In this document: positions 1 through 5,379 of the stretch, piece by piece
Layout of the letters: the number at the start of each line of letters is the position of its first letter
How positions within the stretch are numbered: the stretch's first letter is position 1
NCBI GenBank assembly: GCA_021159265.1
Contig: JAGGSD010000162.1
Coordinates: 1-5,379, forward strand
Origin: Syntrophobacterales bacterium
Lineage (GTDB): Bacteria > Desulfobacterota > Syntrophia > Syntrophales > UBA6807
Direction of reading: 5' to 3'
Length of the DNA: 5,379 nucleotides
Program-made: the position numbers and the translations under genes
Notes under the pieces: generated by a model
Database searches by the model: none
Told to the model about the DNA's origin: nothing
What the model saw: only the letters and a program-made list of their open reading frames with translations

Positions 1-139
1 TCCTTAACAACTGTGTTTTTTGCGCAGATGCTGGTATCAGGGATCAGGATCAAGGAAAAACCTTTAACCTTTTGCCTTTGCAGCTTTGTTGCCTTAGGGT
101 ATGAACAATATCAAAGCAGAAAAGGAAGTCTTGCAGGTA
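1..139. other. upstream intergenic / leader region, no gene assigned
   Basis: The 139 nt before the chosen pilW start show no recognisable coding sequence. Two + strand frames are open from the window edge (one to a TGA at 102-104, the other to a TAA at 145-147), but their translations do not resemble the C-terminus of a pilin or any family I know. The stretch contains one copy of a repeat shared with the pilY1 leader (52-93). I see no convincing -35/-10 pair. The region is probably the gap between an upstream minor-pilin gene outside the window and pilW. The tail of an unrecognised upstream gene cannot be excluded. Confidence 0.5.
52..93 (+). repeat. leader repeat copy 1: AAGGAAAAACCTTT plus GC-hairpin
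   Basis: AAGGAAAAACCTTTA (52-66) can form a short AAGG/CCTT hairpin with an A5 loop. It is followed by TGCAGCTTTGTTGCC (79-93), a 5-bp stem GCAGC/GTTGC (one G:U pair) closed by a TTT loop. The same two modules occur in the same order upstream of pilY1 (1702-1757), with a longer spacer there. This may be a dispersed intergenic repeat or a shared RNA leader element; no function can be assigned from sequence alone. Confidence 0.55.
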
Positions 140-853
140 ATGAATAATAAAGGATTCTCTCTTATAGAGCTTATCGTTGCCATGGCCACCGGCCTGGTTA
201 TCATGGGCGCTATTTACGCTGTGACGGAAATGGGGCAGCGGACATCCGTCGCCGTCGAAAGAAAGGTCGTTGCCCAGCAAGACGCAAGGGCTGCCCTCGA
301 TATCATGGCTCTGGAAATTGGCATGGCATCGTGTAATCCAACATTTGGCAGCAATATCTGGGTCGATGGACCATCTACCGGCACATGTGGTAATATTGCA
401 ATTAATCAAACATACAGGGGAATTCAGGAAGCAACGGCAAATTCAATAACAGTGGAGATGGATATACGCGGTGCTGCGGCGGGCAGCAGTCCCGATGGTG
501 ATGTAAATGATGCGAACGAGATAATACGCTACAATTATGATACGGCAAATCAATACATCACCCGTAAGACAGGTTGTGGAGGTGCGGCAACTGCCTTTTT
601 AGGAGCCCAGACAGGAAATTCAAGAGAGGTACGCGTCGTAAACCAGGCAGCCGGCATCAACCTGTTCACATACTACGACGGGAATGATGTCCAGATTCCA
701 TATGCAAATCTTCCAGCAAGAATCCCTGATATCCGGAGAATTAAGATCACCCTCGTCGTTGATACTGAGGCTAAAGACCGGAGTCTAAATAAAAGACGAA
801 GAACAATTTGCTCAACAAATACTCTTGTGAGGAATCATGCAATCAATTTTTAA
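140..853 (+). CDS. pilW: PilW-type type IV pilus minor pilin (prepilin)
   Basis: This is a 237-residue minor pilin. After cleavage and N-methylation by the prepilin peptidase PilD it would join the minor-pilin complex that primes pilus assembly and links PilY1 to the tip. The N-terminus has a classical class III signal: short leader MNNKG, cleavage after Gly5, mature Phe at +1 and Glu at +5 (FSLIE), then a hydrophobic helix to about residue 28. The segment after it (VERKVVAQQDARAALDIMA) is typical of PilW proteins. Four cysteines in the globular part (in ASCN, TGTCG, TGCGG and TICST) could form disulfides. I chose ATG 140 over the in-frame ATG 101 because it gives a normal five-residue leader and has AAGGAAG at 122-128. 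ATG 101 would give an 18-residue leader with a poor ribosome binding site. The 3' end overlaps pilX by 17 nt, which suggests translational coupling. Family assignment is firm; the exact symbol follows operon order. Confidence 0.9.
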   Translation: MNNKGFSLIELIVAMATGLVIMGAIYAVTEMGQRTSVAVERKVVAQQDARAALDIMALEIGMASCNPTFGSNIWVDGPSTGTCGNIAINQTYRGIQEATANSITVEMDIRGAAAGSSPDGDVNDANEIIRYNYDTANQYITRKTGCGGAATAFLGAQTGNSREVRVVNQAAGINLFTYYDGNDVQIPYANLPARIPDIRRIKITLVVDTEAKDRSLNKRRRTICSTNTLVRNHAINF

Positions 854-1325
854 GCACGGTCGCAGGAAAAATGAGTGTTCCGAAAAAGGATTCGTCCTTG
901 TCCTCGCTGTTCTGGGCATCGCGCTCATTCTCGCGATAGGAGTCCTTGCCCTGACCATGTCAGGCAGAGATGTCCGGATCAGTTCCAGGGTTGTTGGCGA
1001 GCAGAAGGCCTTTTCCGCCTGTGAATCGGGAGTTCATTACTTGACAACAATTCTTGACCCCACGAACTTATTTGCTGTTAACAATCATCAAGTGGACCCC
1101 TCTAACGATCCGGCCTCTCGTTTCTCGATCGCAATGCCGAGCCTGCCTGCCAGCGGTCCGGCAATGCTGCCGCTCGCAGGTTATTCCATCGGCGGGGGGC
1201 AGACGTGGGGCCAGACAAGATACGATGTAACAGTAACCGGAGAAAACACAAACTACAACAGCCGCACCCAGGTTGATATGAGCTTCGGTTATGGTCCTAT
1301 AGAAATGACCACTATATCGAGATAA
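837..1325 (+). CDS. pilX: PilX-type type IV pilus minor pilin
   Basis: This is a 162-residue minor pilin of the PilX N-terminal family. Its role is in the tip-priming complex with PilW and the other minor pilins, which supports display of PilY1. A 17-residue basic leader precedes the prepilin peptidase site Gly18|Phe19, followed by a long hydrophobic helix (about residues 19-41, FVLVLAVLGIALILAIGVLA). The amphipathic continuation TMSGRDVRISSRVVGEQKAFSACESG is characteristic of PilX and GspK-like proteins. Mature position +5 is Leu, not the usual Glu; as I recall, this is common in PilX and GspK-type minor pilins, which are thought to cap the tip. ATG 837 lies inside the end of pilW. TGAGGA (828-833) serves as a ribosome binding site with a short 3-nt spacer, so coupling to pilW translation is likely. 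The C-terminal part has no motif I recognise. Confidence 0.85.
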   Translation: MQSIFKHGRRKNECSEKGFVLVLAVLGIALILAIGVLALTMSGRDVRISSRVVGEQKAFSACESGVHYLTTILDPTNLFAVNNHQVDPSNDPASRFSIAMPSLPASGPAMLPLAGYSIGGGQTWGQTRYDVTVTGENTNYNSRTQVDMSFGYGPIEMTTISR

Positions 1326-1342
1326 GAAAAGAGGTTTTAAAA

Positions 1343-1684
1343 ATGTCAAATTTTAAAACGGCAATATTTGTAATGACCGGCATTCTGTTACTCAGTTTTT
1401 CAACGGGCTACGCGTTAACGGTTAAAACCAGAAAACCAGTCAAGATTAAAAGGTCAACAGTTATAAGGCACACGAGCAGGATTAAAAAGATATCAGGCAC
1501 CTTGAAAAAGATCGAAGGTAATATTCTATACCTGAAAAACAAGACCAGATACGACCTGAGCGGGGTTAAAGTTCTTAATTACGCTGACAAATCAAAAAAC
1601 GAAGGAGTAGTGATTTCAGAAAAAAGAAGGATTGCTGAAATGACCTTCGTAAATGGAAAATTAAAAGAGGTCATTATACGTTAA
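1343..1684 (+). CDS. small secreted basic protein of unknown function in pil operon
   Basis: This 113-residue protein is not a family I recognise. Residues 1-24 look like a Sec signal peptide (Lys5, hydrophobic stretch about 7-20, likely cleavage after GYA24), so the mature protein of about 89 residues would be periplasmic or exported. The mature part is strongly basic (KTRKPVKIKR, RIKKIS). From about residue 50 it alternates like small beta-strands: SGTLKKIEGNILYLKNKTRY, then DLSGVKVLNY, then AEMTFVNGKLKEVIIR. That pattern suggests a small beta-barrel, but this is inference. It has no cysteines and no pilin cleavage motif. GAGG at 1331-1334 lies 8 nt before the ATG. The gene sits 17 nt after pilX and about 100 nt before pilY1, so it is probably cotranscribed. 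A role as a chaperone or assembly factor for the tip complex is only a guess from position. Confidence 0.75.
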   Translation: MSNFKTAIFVMTGILLLSFSTGYALTVKTRKPVKIKRSTVIRHTSRIKKISGTLKKIEGNILYLKNKTRYDLSGVKVLNYADKSKNEGVVISEKRRIAEMTFVNGKLKEVIIR

Positions 1685-1701
1685 TTCAGGTAAACAGGCT
1701 G

Positions 1702-1757
1702 AAGGAAAAACCTTTAGTCCTCAGTTATCATTGCTCAGTCCCTGCGGCTTTGCCGCC
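1702..1757 (+). repeat. leader repeat copy 2: AAGGAAAAACCTTT plus GC-hairpin
   Basis: AAGGAAAAACCTTTAG (1702-1717) extends with the preceding CTG (1699-1701) to a 7-bp stem CTGAAGG/CCTTTAG around an A5 loop. TGCGGCTTTGCCGCC (1743-1757) forms a perfect 5-bp GCGGC/GCCGC stem with a TTT loop. Both modules match the copy before pilW (52-93). The A-T pair 82:90 there is G-C here (1746:1754), and the G:U pair 83:89 is G-C here (1747:1753), so pairing is kept despite base changes. Neither hairpin is followed by a T-tract, so a simple terminator is unlikely. The element lies in the leader between the small protein gene and pilY1. Confidence 0.55.
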
Positions 1758-1771
1758 TCAGAAAATTAAGC

Positions 1772-1776
1772 GAGGT
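1772..1776 (+). promoter_or_regulatory. ribosome binding site of pilY1
   Basis: GAGGT lies 6 nt before ATG 1783. This favours that ATG over the in-frame TTG at 1750, which falls inside the GCGGC/GCCGC hairpin and has no Shine-Dalgarno sequence. Confidence 0.75.
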
Positions 1777-1782
1777 ATTAAC

Positions 1783-4700
1783 ATGAAAATAATAACCGGA
1801 AAATGGGGAATATTTGTAATAATAAGTATGTTTATTTCTTCTGTCTTTATTATTCAAATTAAACCTGCCCGCTGCGACGATGTGGATCTTTTTACGATAT
1901 CAGTTCCCCCTAATGTTCTTTTCATTCTCGATAATTCCAACAGTATGGATGAGGATTTTGTGGGAAATTGCGTCTGTTCGTGGGCAACGGGAAGCAGATC
2001 GGTTGAAGGGAAAAAGGCCTTGATCAGCCTGGTCAATACTTATGTAAATAAGATGCGGATAGGGCTGATGACTTACAGACTTTCAAGCGCAAGCAAATAC
2101 CAGCTTCATAATGCTGTCTATTTTGCTTCTTATGAACCGAAATCATACTGTCCAAACCCACCTCCGGAGTGTGAGGAATGGTGCAAAACCGGCTCTTGAC
2201 CGGCGAAGGCTACATGCGAGTCTGCGTGTCAGGCTCAGAATCCATTGTTCGATGTAGATTATTGGGATGAGATTATCCCCCATTTTGCTGTAGGCAGCGA
2301 GCAGAGAAATCGATACTGCAGTCTCTGCTATCCGAAGCGCAACCGCTACCCGAATACGACCGATCCGGGAAATTATGTCTATTATAAGAAACCGGGCACT
2401 TTTTATGCGAGTAGCAATTACGGCACCTCATTCGGCTATTCACCATCCTACAACCCAGAGGAATCCCCGCCTGCCGCTGCGGATAGTTACAAACTTCACC
2501 ATACCAAAACAGGAACGTCAGATGATTTTAACGGTTATTCCAGTCAGTGGGATATATGGTCATTTGTCCCGACCGATGAAGACTGGGCTCTGGGATTCTA
2601 TGATTTCGGCAGGAGACTTGCATGGTATTACACGGGAAGGACGTGGTTCGCAAACAGTTCTCCCGGCGGCGGATACCTCCATGTTCCCTGCGATGACAAT
2701 AATGAAGCCAACGATAACCACAAAGATGCCCTCCTGGCAAAATTGGAGCCCTGTGAAAATGATGAAGACGATTATATGAGCTGTAACAATACGGGTAATC
2801 CGAATAACTGTTCATATATTGTTAATGCAGGTCTCACGCCTACCGCCGGAACGCTACAGTCATCTATAGATTATTTTACGGGAGCAGGCAGTTACACCAG
2901 CCCTGTTCAATACTGGTGCCAGAAAAATTTTATCGTTTACGTAACAGATGGATTGCCGAGTGTCGATGAAAATGGGAATGGCGGATCGGCAGATGCCTTG
3001 ATGCCTGCCGTGCTGACCAAGATTGATAATCTGAGGAATATCTCAGTAACCATCGGCGGCACTTCCCATGACTTTGACGTAAAAACCTATATAATAGGTC
3101 TCGGGCTTACGACGGAGGCAAAGGCCAAACTGGATGATATGGCCGTTCACGGCGGAACTGCAGTCAACGGCCATGCATATTATGCAGACGATGTCGATGA
3201 GCTTATATCCGGATTGAGCCTTATCCTTCAGGATATAGTAGAGAACAGCTACTCATTCGCAACCACATCTATTTCATCATCAAGGGTGGCGGATGAAAAT
3301 TACATATACGAGGCATCCTTTCAGCCTGTAACCGACGACCCCTTCTGGCTGGGTCATCTGACTAAATACAACATCAACGACGACGGCACCATCGGAAGTG
3401 AGGTCTGGGATGCCGGAGACATCCTGCAATCGACGGATGCGTCTGCGAGAACGATCAATACCTATAAGTCCGGTTCGATAACTTCATTTACAACATCCAG
3501 CATTACAAAAGGTGATCTGGATGTTTCAACGGATACCGAAAGAGATGCCATTGTCGGATATATCCGCGGTGAAGCCGCCCACAATCCCGATAACTGGAAG
3601 CTCGGTGACATGTTCCATTCCCCTCCTATAACTATCGGAACACCCTCCTCCTATTTTTCCGATACAAGAGACGCTAATAATGCTTTTGCCGCATTCAGGT
3701 TAGCCCATGAACGTACAACGGCCAATGGGAAAAGGGTGGTTGTCGCCGGTGCCAATGATGGACAGCTTCACGCATTTCTGGCAAGCACAGGGACAGAGAG
3801 CTGGAGCTTTATCCCGCCTAATTTTTTGCCGAAACTGAAAGATCTGGCTCATTCCTCTCATCCAACAAGCCTCCGCCATAACTATCTGGTTGACGGTTAC
3901 ATAACCGTTGCCGATGTGTGGCTTGGCCCGCCGGCTGATGATGGCACAAGCAAGTCCGCTACGGACTGGAAAACACTGTTAATGTTCGGCGAAGGAAGGG
4001 GTGGTGACACAAATCTCTGGAGTTCTTCAGAGTCATGTGATTCCGGATTTAATGCAACCTACTCAACAACATATCCCTATTACGGAGGTTACTACTGCTT
4101 CGACGTCACCGATCCTGTAAATCCCGTATATAAATGGCGCATCAATCCTTCCTCTTCAGAAGCGCCCTATCTGGGCGCCCCCTGGAACAAGATTTTTCCG
4201 GGGAAGGTAAAAATCGAGGGTAAAGAAAAATGGGTCGGGTTCATGGGCGCAGGGTATAACGCTTCAGATTGTTCGGGTGGTGGAGACTGCGATACGAGGG
4301 GCAAAGGATTCTTCGTCATTGATCTCTCCAACGGAGATATTTTGTGGAGCTATACACACGAGGATAATGGGGACATGGATTACAGCATTCCCGCTCCTGC
4401 CGCTATCGTTGACACGGATAATGACAATTTTATCGATACGGCATACATCGGTGACCTGGGCGGCAATATGTGGAGGCTCAAATTCTGTGGAGCAACGGCT
4501 GAATCCACATGTTCAACCACAGACTGGAGCGCGGGGCTATTATTCCAGGCGTCAAGCGGGCAGATAAGACCGATCTATACATCTCCCGCTGTAGCTCGTG
4601 ACAAGGTGGGCAATCTGTGGGTTTACTGGGGCACCGGCGACAAGGAGGATCCCACGGCAGCCAACGCGCAGGAAAAATTCTATGCCGTAAAGGATAACGA

Positions 4701-5166
4701 TCGCACAACCACCTGGGAAATTAATGATCTGGAAAACATTACTTCAGGAACATACAACAGCTTGTCAACAAACCCGGGATGGTACATTAACTTTACCGGG
4801 CAGGGGGAAAAGGTACTGGCGCCACCTACTGTTTTCGGAGGCGTTGTCTATTTTACGACGTTTATCCCGGACCAGAGTGGTGATCCCTGTTCGTATGGAG
4901 GAGACGCAAAGTTATACGGAGTAGACTATATCACCGGAGCAGGAATGCTGTCGGAAGAAGGTGACAGAAGTATGACCGTTGGGACAGGCGTGGCGACAGC
5001 ACCTGTTATTTCACTGAAACCCGGATCGGGAGTATCTCCTGACCTCTATGTTACTGTCAGCAGTGGGGGTGGAGGAGGTTCAAGCACGCAAAGGGTAAAC
5101 TTTAACCCGCCGTGTCTCTCGAATCGGGCCAATATGCTCTTCTGGTTCGATAAACGTTTGCAGTAA
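1783..5166 (+). CDS. pilY1: PilY1-type pilus tip adhesin/mechanosensor with in-frame UGA (candidate selenoprotein)
   Basis: Read through one TGA (codon 139), this frame encodes 1127 residues, close to the length of known PilY1 proteins (about 1160 in Pseudomonas aeruginosa). PilY1 is exported, sits at the type IV pilus tip on the minor pilins, and acts in adhesion, pilus extension/retraction balance and surface sensing. A signal peptide covers about residues 1-31 (hydrophobic core 9-24). The vWA domain begins with NVLFILDNSNSMDE, giving the metal-site DxSxS at 50-54, and resumes at FIVYVTDG (Asp389) after a long Cys- and Tyr-rich insertion. FQPVTDDPFWLGHL (513-526) leads into the PilC-type beta-propeller, with AGANDGQLHAF at 655-665 and an EF-hand-like calcium loop DTDNDNFID at 877-885. 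The C-terminus is intact, with a Gly-rich stretch near residue 1097. There is no other stop or frameshift and no plausible reinitiation site after the TGA. Selenocysteine is my preferred reading; a nonsense mutation yielding a pseudogene is the main alternative. Confidence 0.85.
2197..2199 (+). other. in-frame TGA, candidate selenocysteine codon (position 139 of PilY1)
   Basis: The codons before (…WCKTGS) and after (PAKATCESAC…) are in the same frame and continue the same protein. The codon sits among cysteines 123, 130, 134, 145 and 149, within the vWA insertion. The four chain-terminating stops in the window are all TAA, so TGA is used here only once, at this internal site. General reassignment of TGA to Trp or Gly is unlikely, because Trp and Gly are otherwise written with normal codons throughout and only a single TGA occurs in over 1600 codons. 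Confidence 0.6.
2200..2235 (+). promoter_or_regulatory. candidate bacterial SECIS hairpin
   Basis: ACATGC (2212-2217) pairs with GCGTGT (2224-2229) to give six pairs including one U:G, with the 6-nt loop GAGTCT (2218-2223). A weak lower helix GGC/GCT (2208-2210 with 2233-2235) can extend it, leaving U2211 and 2230-2232 unpaired. Eighteen nucleotides separate the TGA from the loop, and the loop begins with G. Both features fit the known rules for bacterial selenocysteine insertion elements. The apical part differs from the E. coli fdhF element (as I remember it) at two of eleven bases and keeps the SelB-contacting G and U of the loop. The loop coincides with codons Glu146 and Ser147, and the stem includes the Cys145 and Cys149 codons. 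Thermodynamic stability was not computed. Confidence 0.55.
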
Positions 5167-5215
5167 ACAATATCGGATCTTTCACAAGGCCCGTTCCCCA
5201 AACAGGCCGAATACC

Positions 5216-5237
5216 GGGCCGATGAGGGCATCGGCCC
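5216..5237. repeat. perfect 9-bp palindrome downstream of pilY1
   Basis: GGGCCGATG (5216-5224) and CATCGGCCC (5229-5237) form a perfect 9-bp stem with the loop AGGG, followed by CTAC. It lies 50 nt after the pilY1 stop. It resembles the GTAGGGGC…GCCCCTAC class of dispersed palindromic repeats common in intergenic DNA of many bacteria. It could block 3' exonucleases or help transcript release, but it lacks a T-tract. Confidence 0.7.
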
Positions 5238-5319
5238 CTACAAAATGTGCAGTCAACAGTAAACAGCCCGACCCCATCTTTACTCGTTTGGATTTGTCCT
5301 TGATTTAATTCAAAATTGA

Positions 5320-5337
5320 CAGTTTCGTAAAAAGTCC
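5320..5337. repeat. AGTTTCGTAAAAAGTCC repeat-like stretch
   Basis: From memory, CAGTTTCGTAAAAAGTCC resembles a short sequence found repeatedly in intergenic DNA of Desulfobacterota-type genomes. It occurs once in this window, so its repeat nature cannot be shown here. Confidence 0.35.
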
Positions 5338-5345
5338 AAAAAACT

Positions 5346-5379
5346 CCCTCTCCCTTGATGGGAGAGGGTAGGGGTGAGG
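5346..5379. repeat. CCCTCTCCC/GGGAGAGGG dispersed palindrome, cut by window end
   Basis: CCCTCTCCC (5346-5354) and GGGAGAGGG (5360-5368) form a perfect 9-bp stem with a TTGAT loop, followed by TAGGGGTGAGG running into the window edge. This matches my recollection of a very widespread dispersed intergenic repeat (CCCTCTCCC…GGGAGAGGG…GGGTGAGG) in proteobacterial genomes. It could act as a bidirectional terminator-like hairpin, although no T-tract is seen. Confidence 0.65.

Larger units (their letters stand above)
5167..5379. other. downstream non-coding region with dispersed-type repeats
   Basis: No coding sequence is supported in the last 213 nt. The region contains the palindromes and repeat-like stretches listed separately (5216-5237, 5320-5337, 5346-5379). 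No G+C hairpin followed by a T-run is visible, so the operon end is not marked by a canonical intrinsic terminator. GGCCCG (5188-5193) can also pair with CGGGCC (5215-5220), an alternative to the 5216-5237 hairpin. Confidence 0.6.

Noticed and set aside
1..139. c-di-GMP/cGAMP (GEMM) riboswitch, which often precedes pilus genes in related bacteria
   Set aside because: The conserved GEMM core strings are not visible here or at 1685-1782; only simple short hairpins are seen.
101..139. pilW start at ATG 101
   Set aside because: The ribosome binding site is poor, and the 18-residue leader is less likely than the five-residue MNNKG leader from ATG 140.
50..409. Reverse-strand open frame opposite pilW
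   Set aside because: It is antisense to a clear pilin gene, has no recognisable domain and looks like a codon-usage shadow. The same applies to the other reverse-strand frames over pilX and pilY1.
2188..2204. Direct repeat ACCGGC (2188-2193 and 2199-2204) flanking the TGA, as a slipped-strand or duplication origin of the stop
   Set aside because: The period is 11 nt, so gain or loss of a unit would shift the frame, yet the frame is identical on both sides. Only 6 of 11 bases repeat.
2245..5166. Separate gene starting at TTG 2245 downstream of the TGA
   Set aside because: It has no Shine-Dalgarno sequence, no signal peptide, starts in the middle of the vWA domain, and is in the same frame as the upstream part; it is the continuation of pilY1.
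1783..5166. Alternative genetic code with TGA as Trp or Gly
   Set aside because: Only one internal TGA occurs in all the genes of the window, and Trp is otherwise always TGG. A reassigned code would show many TGA codons.
5316..5344. TTGACA at 5316-5321 as a -35 box of a promoter leading out of the window
   Set aside because: At 16-18 nt spacing there is no -10-like sequence; the match falls inside repeat-like DNA.

Overview
This window holds part of a type IV pilus minor-pilin and tip-adhesin operon, with all genes on the + strand. The order is a PilW-type minor pilin (140-853), a PilX-type minor pilin (837-1325), a small secreted basic protein of unknown function (1343-1684), and a large PilY1-type tip adhesin and mechanosensor (1783-5166). 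Genes for other minor pilins (FimT/FimU, PilV) would be expected upstream, outside the window. The spacing (17-nt overlap, 17-nt gap, about 100-nt gap) fits one transcript. The minor pilins would form the priming complex at the pilus tip, and PilY1 would sit on it as the exported, calcium-binding adhesin.

The main observation is in pilY1. The reading frame is interrupted once, by an in-frame TGA at 2197-2199 (codon 139). The same frame then stays open for a further 988 codons. The upstream part carries the start codon, ribosome binding site, signal peptide and the DxSxS metal-binding motif of the von Willebrand A (vWA) domain. The downstream part carries the rest of the vWA domain and the whole C-terminal PilC-type beta-propeller. 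The TGA lies in a cysteine-rich stretch (Cys123, 130, 134, [139], 145, 149, 179, 182). It is followed 18 nt later by the loop of a 6-bp hairpin whose apical part, UGC-GAGUCU-GC, closely resembles the E. coli fdhF selenocysteine insertion element (UGC-AGGUCU-GC, from memory). I therefore propose a selenocysteine-containing PilY1, a selenoprotein family I do not recall being described. A recent nonsense mutation (for example CGA to TGA) is the main alternative and cannot be excluded from one sequence.

The non-coding stretches carry repeat-like structure. The leaders upstream of pilW and pilY1 share a two-part element: AAGGAAAAACCTTT followed by a GCRGC-TTT-GYYGC hairpin whose stem covaries between the copies. 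The 213 nt after pilY1 contain no gene. They hold a 9-bp GGGCCGATG/CATCGGCCC palindrome, an AGTTTCGTAAAAAGTCC stretch and a CCCTCTCCC/GGGAGAGGG palindrome, all resembling dispersed intergenic repeats seen in many bacterial genomes.

The organism is a Gram-negative bacterium with moderate GC. The gene content, style of intergenic repeats and possible selenoprotein would fit Desulfobacterota (former Deltaproteobacteria) or Nitrospirota, but this is inference with low confidence.
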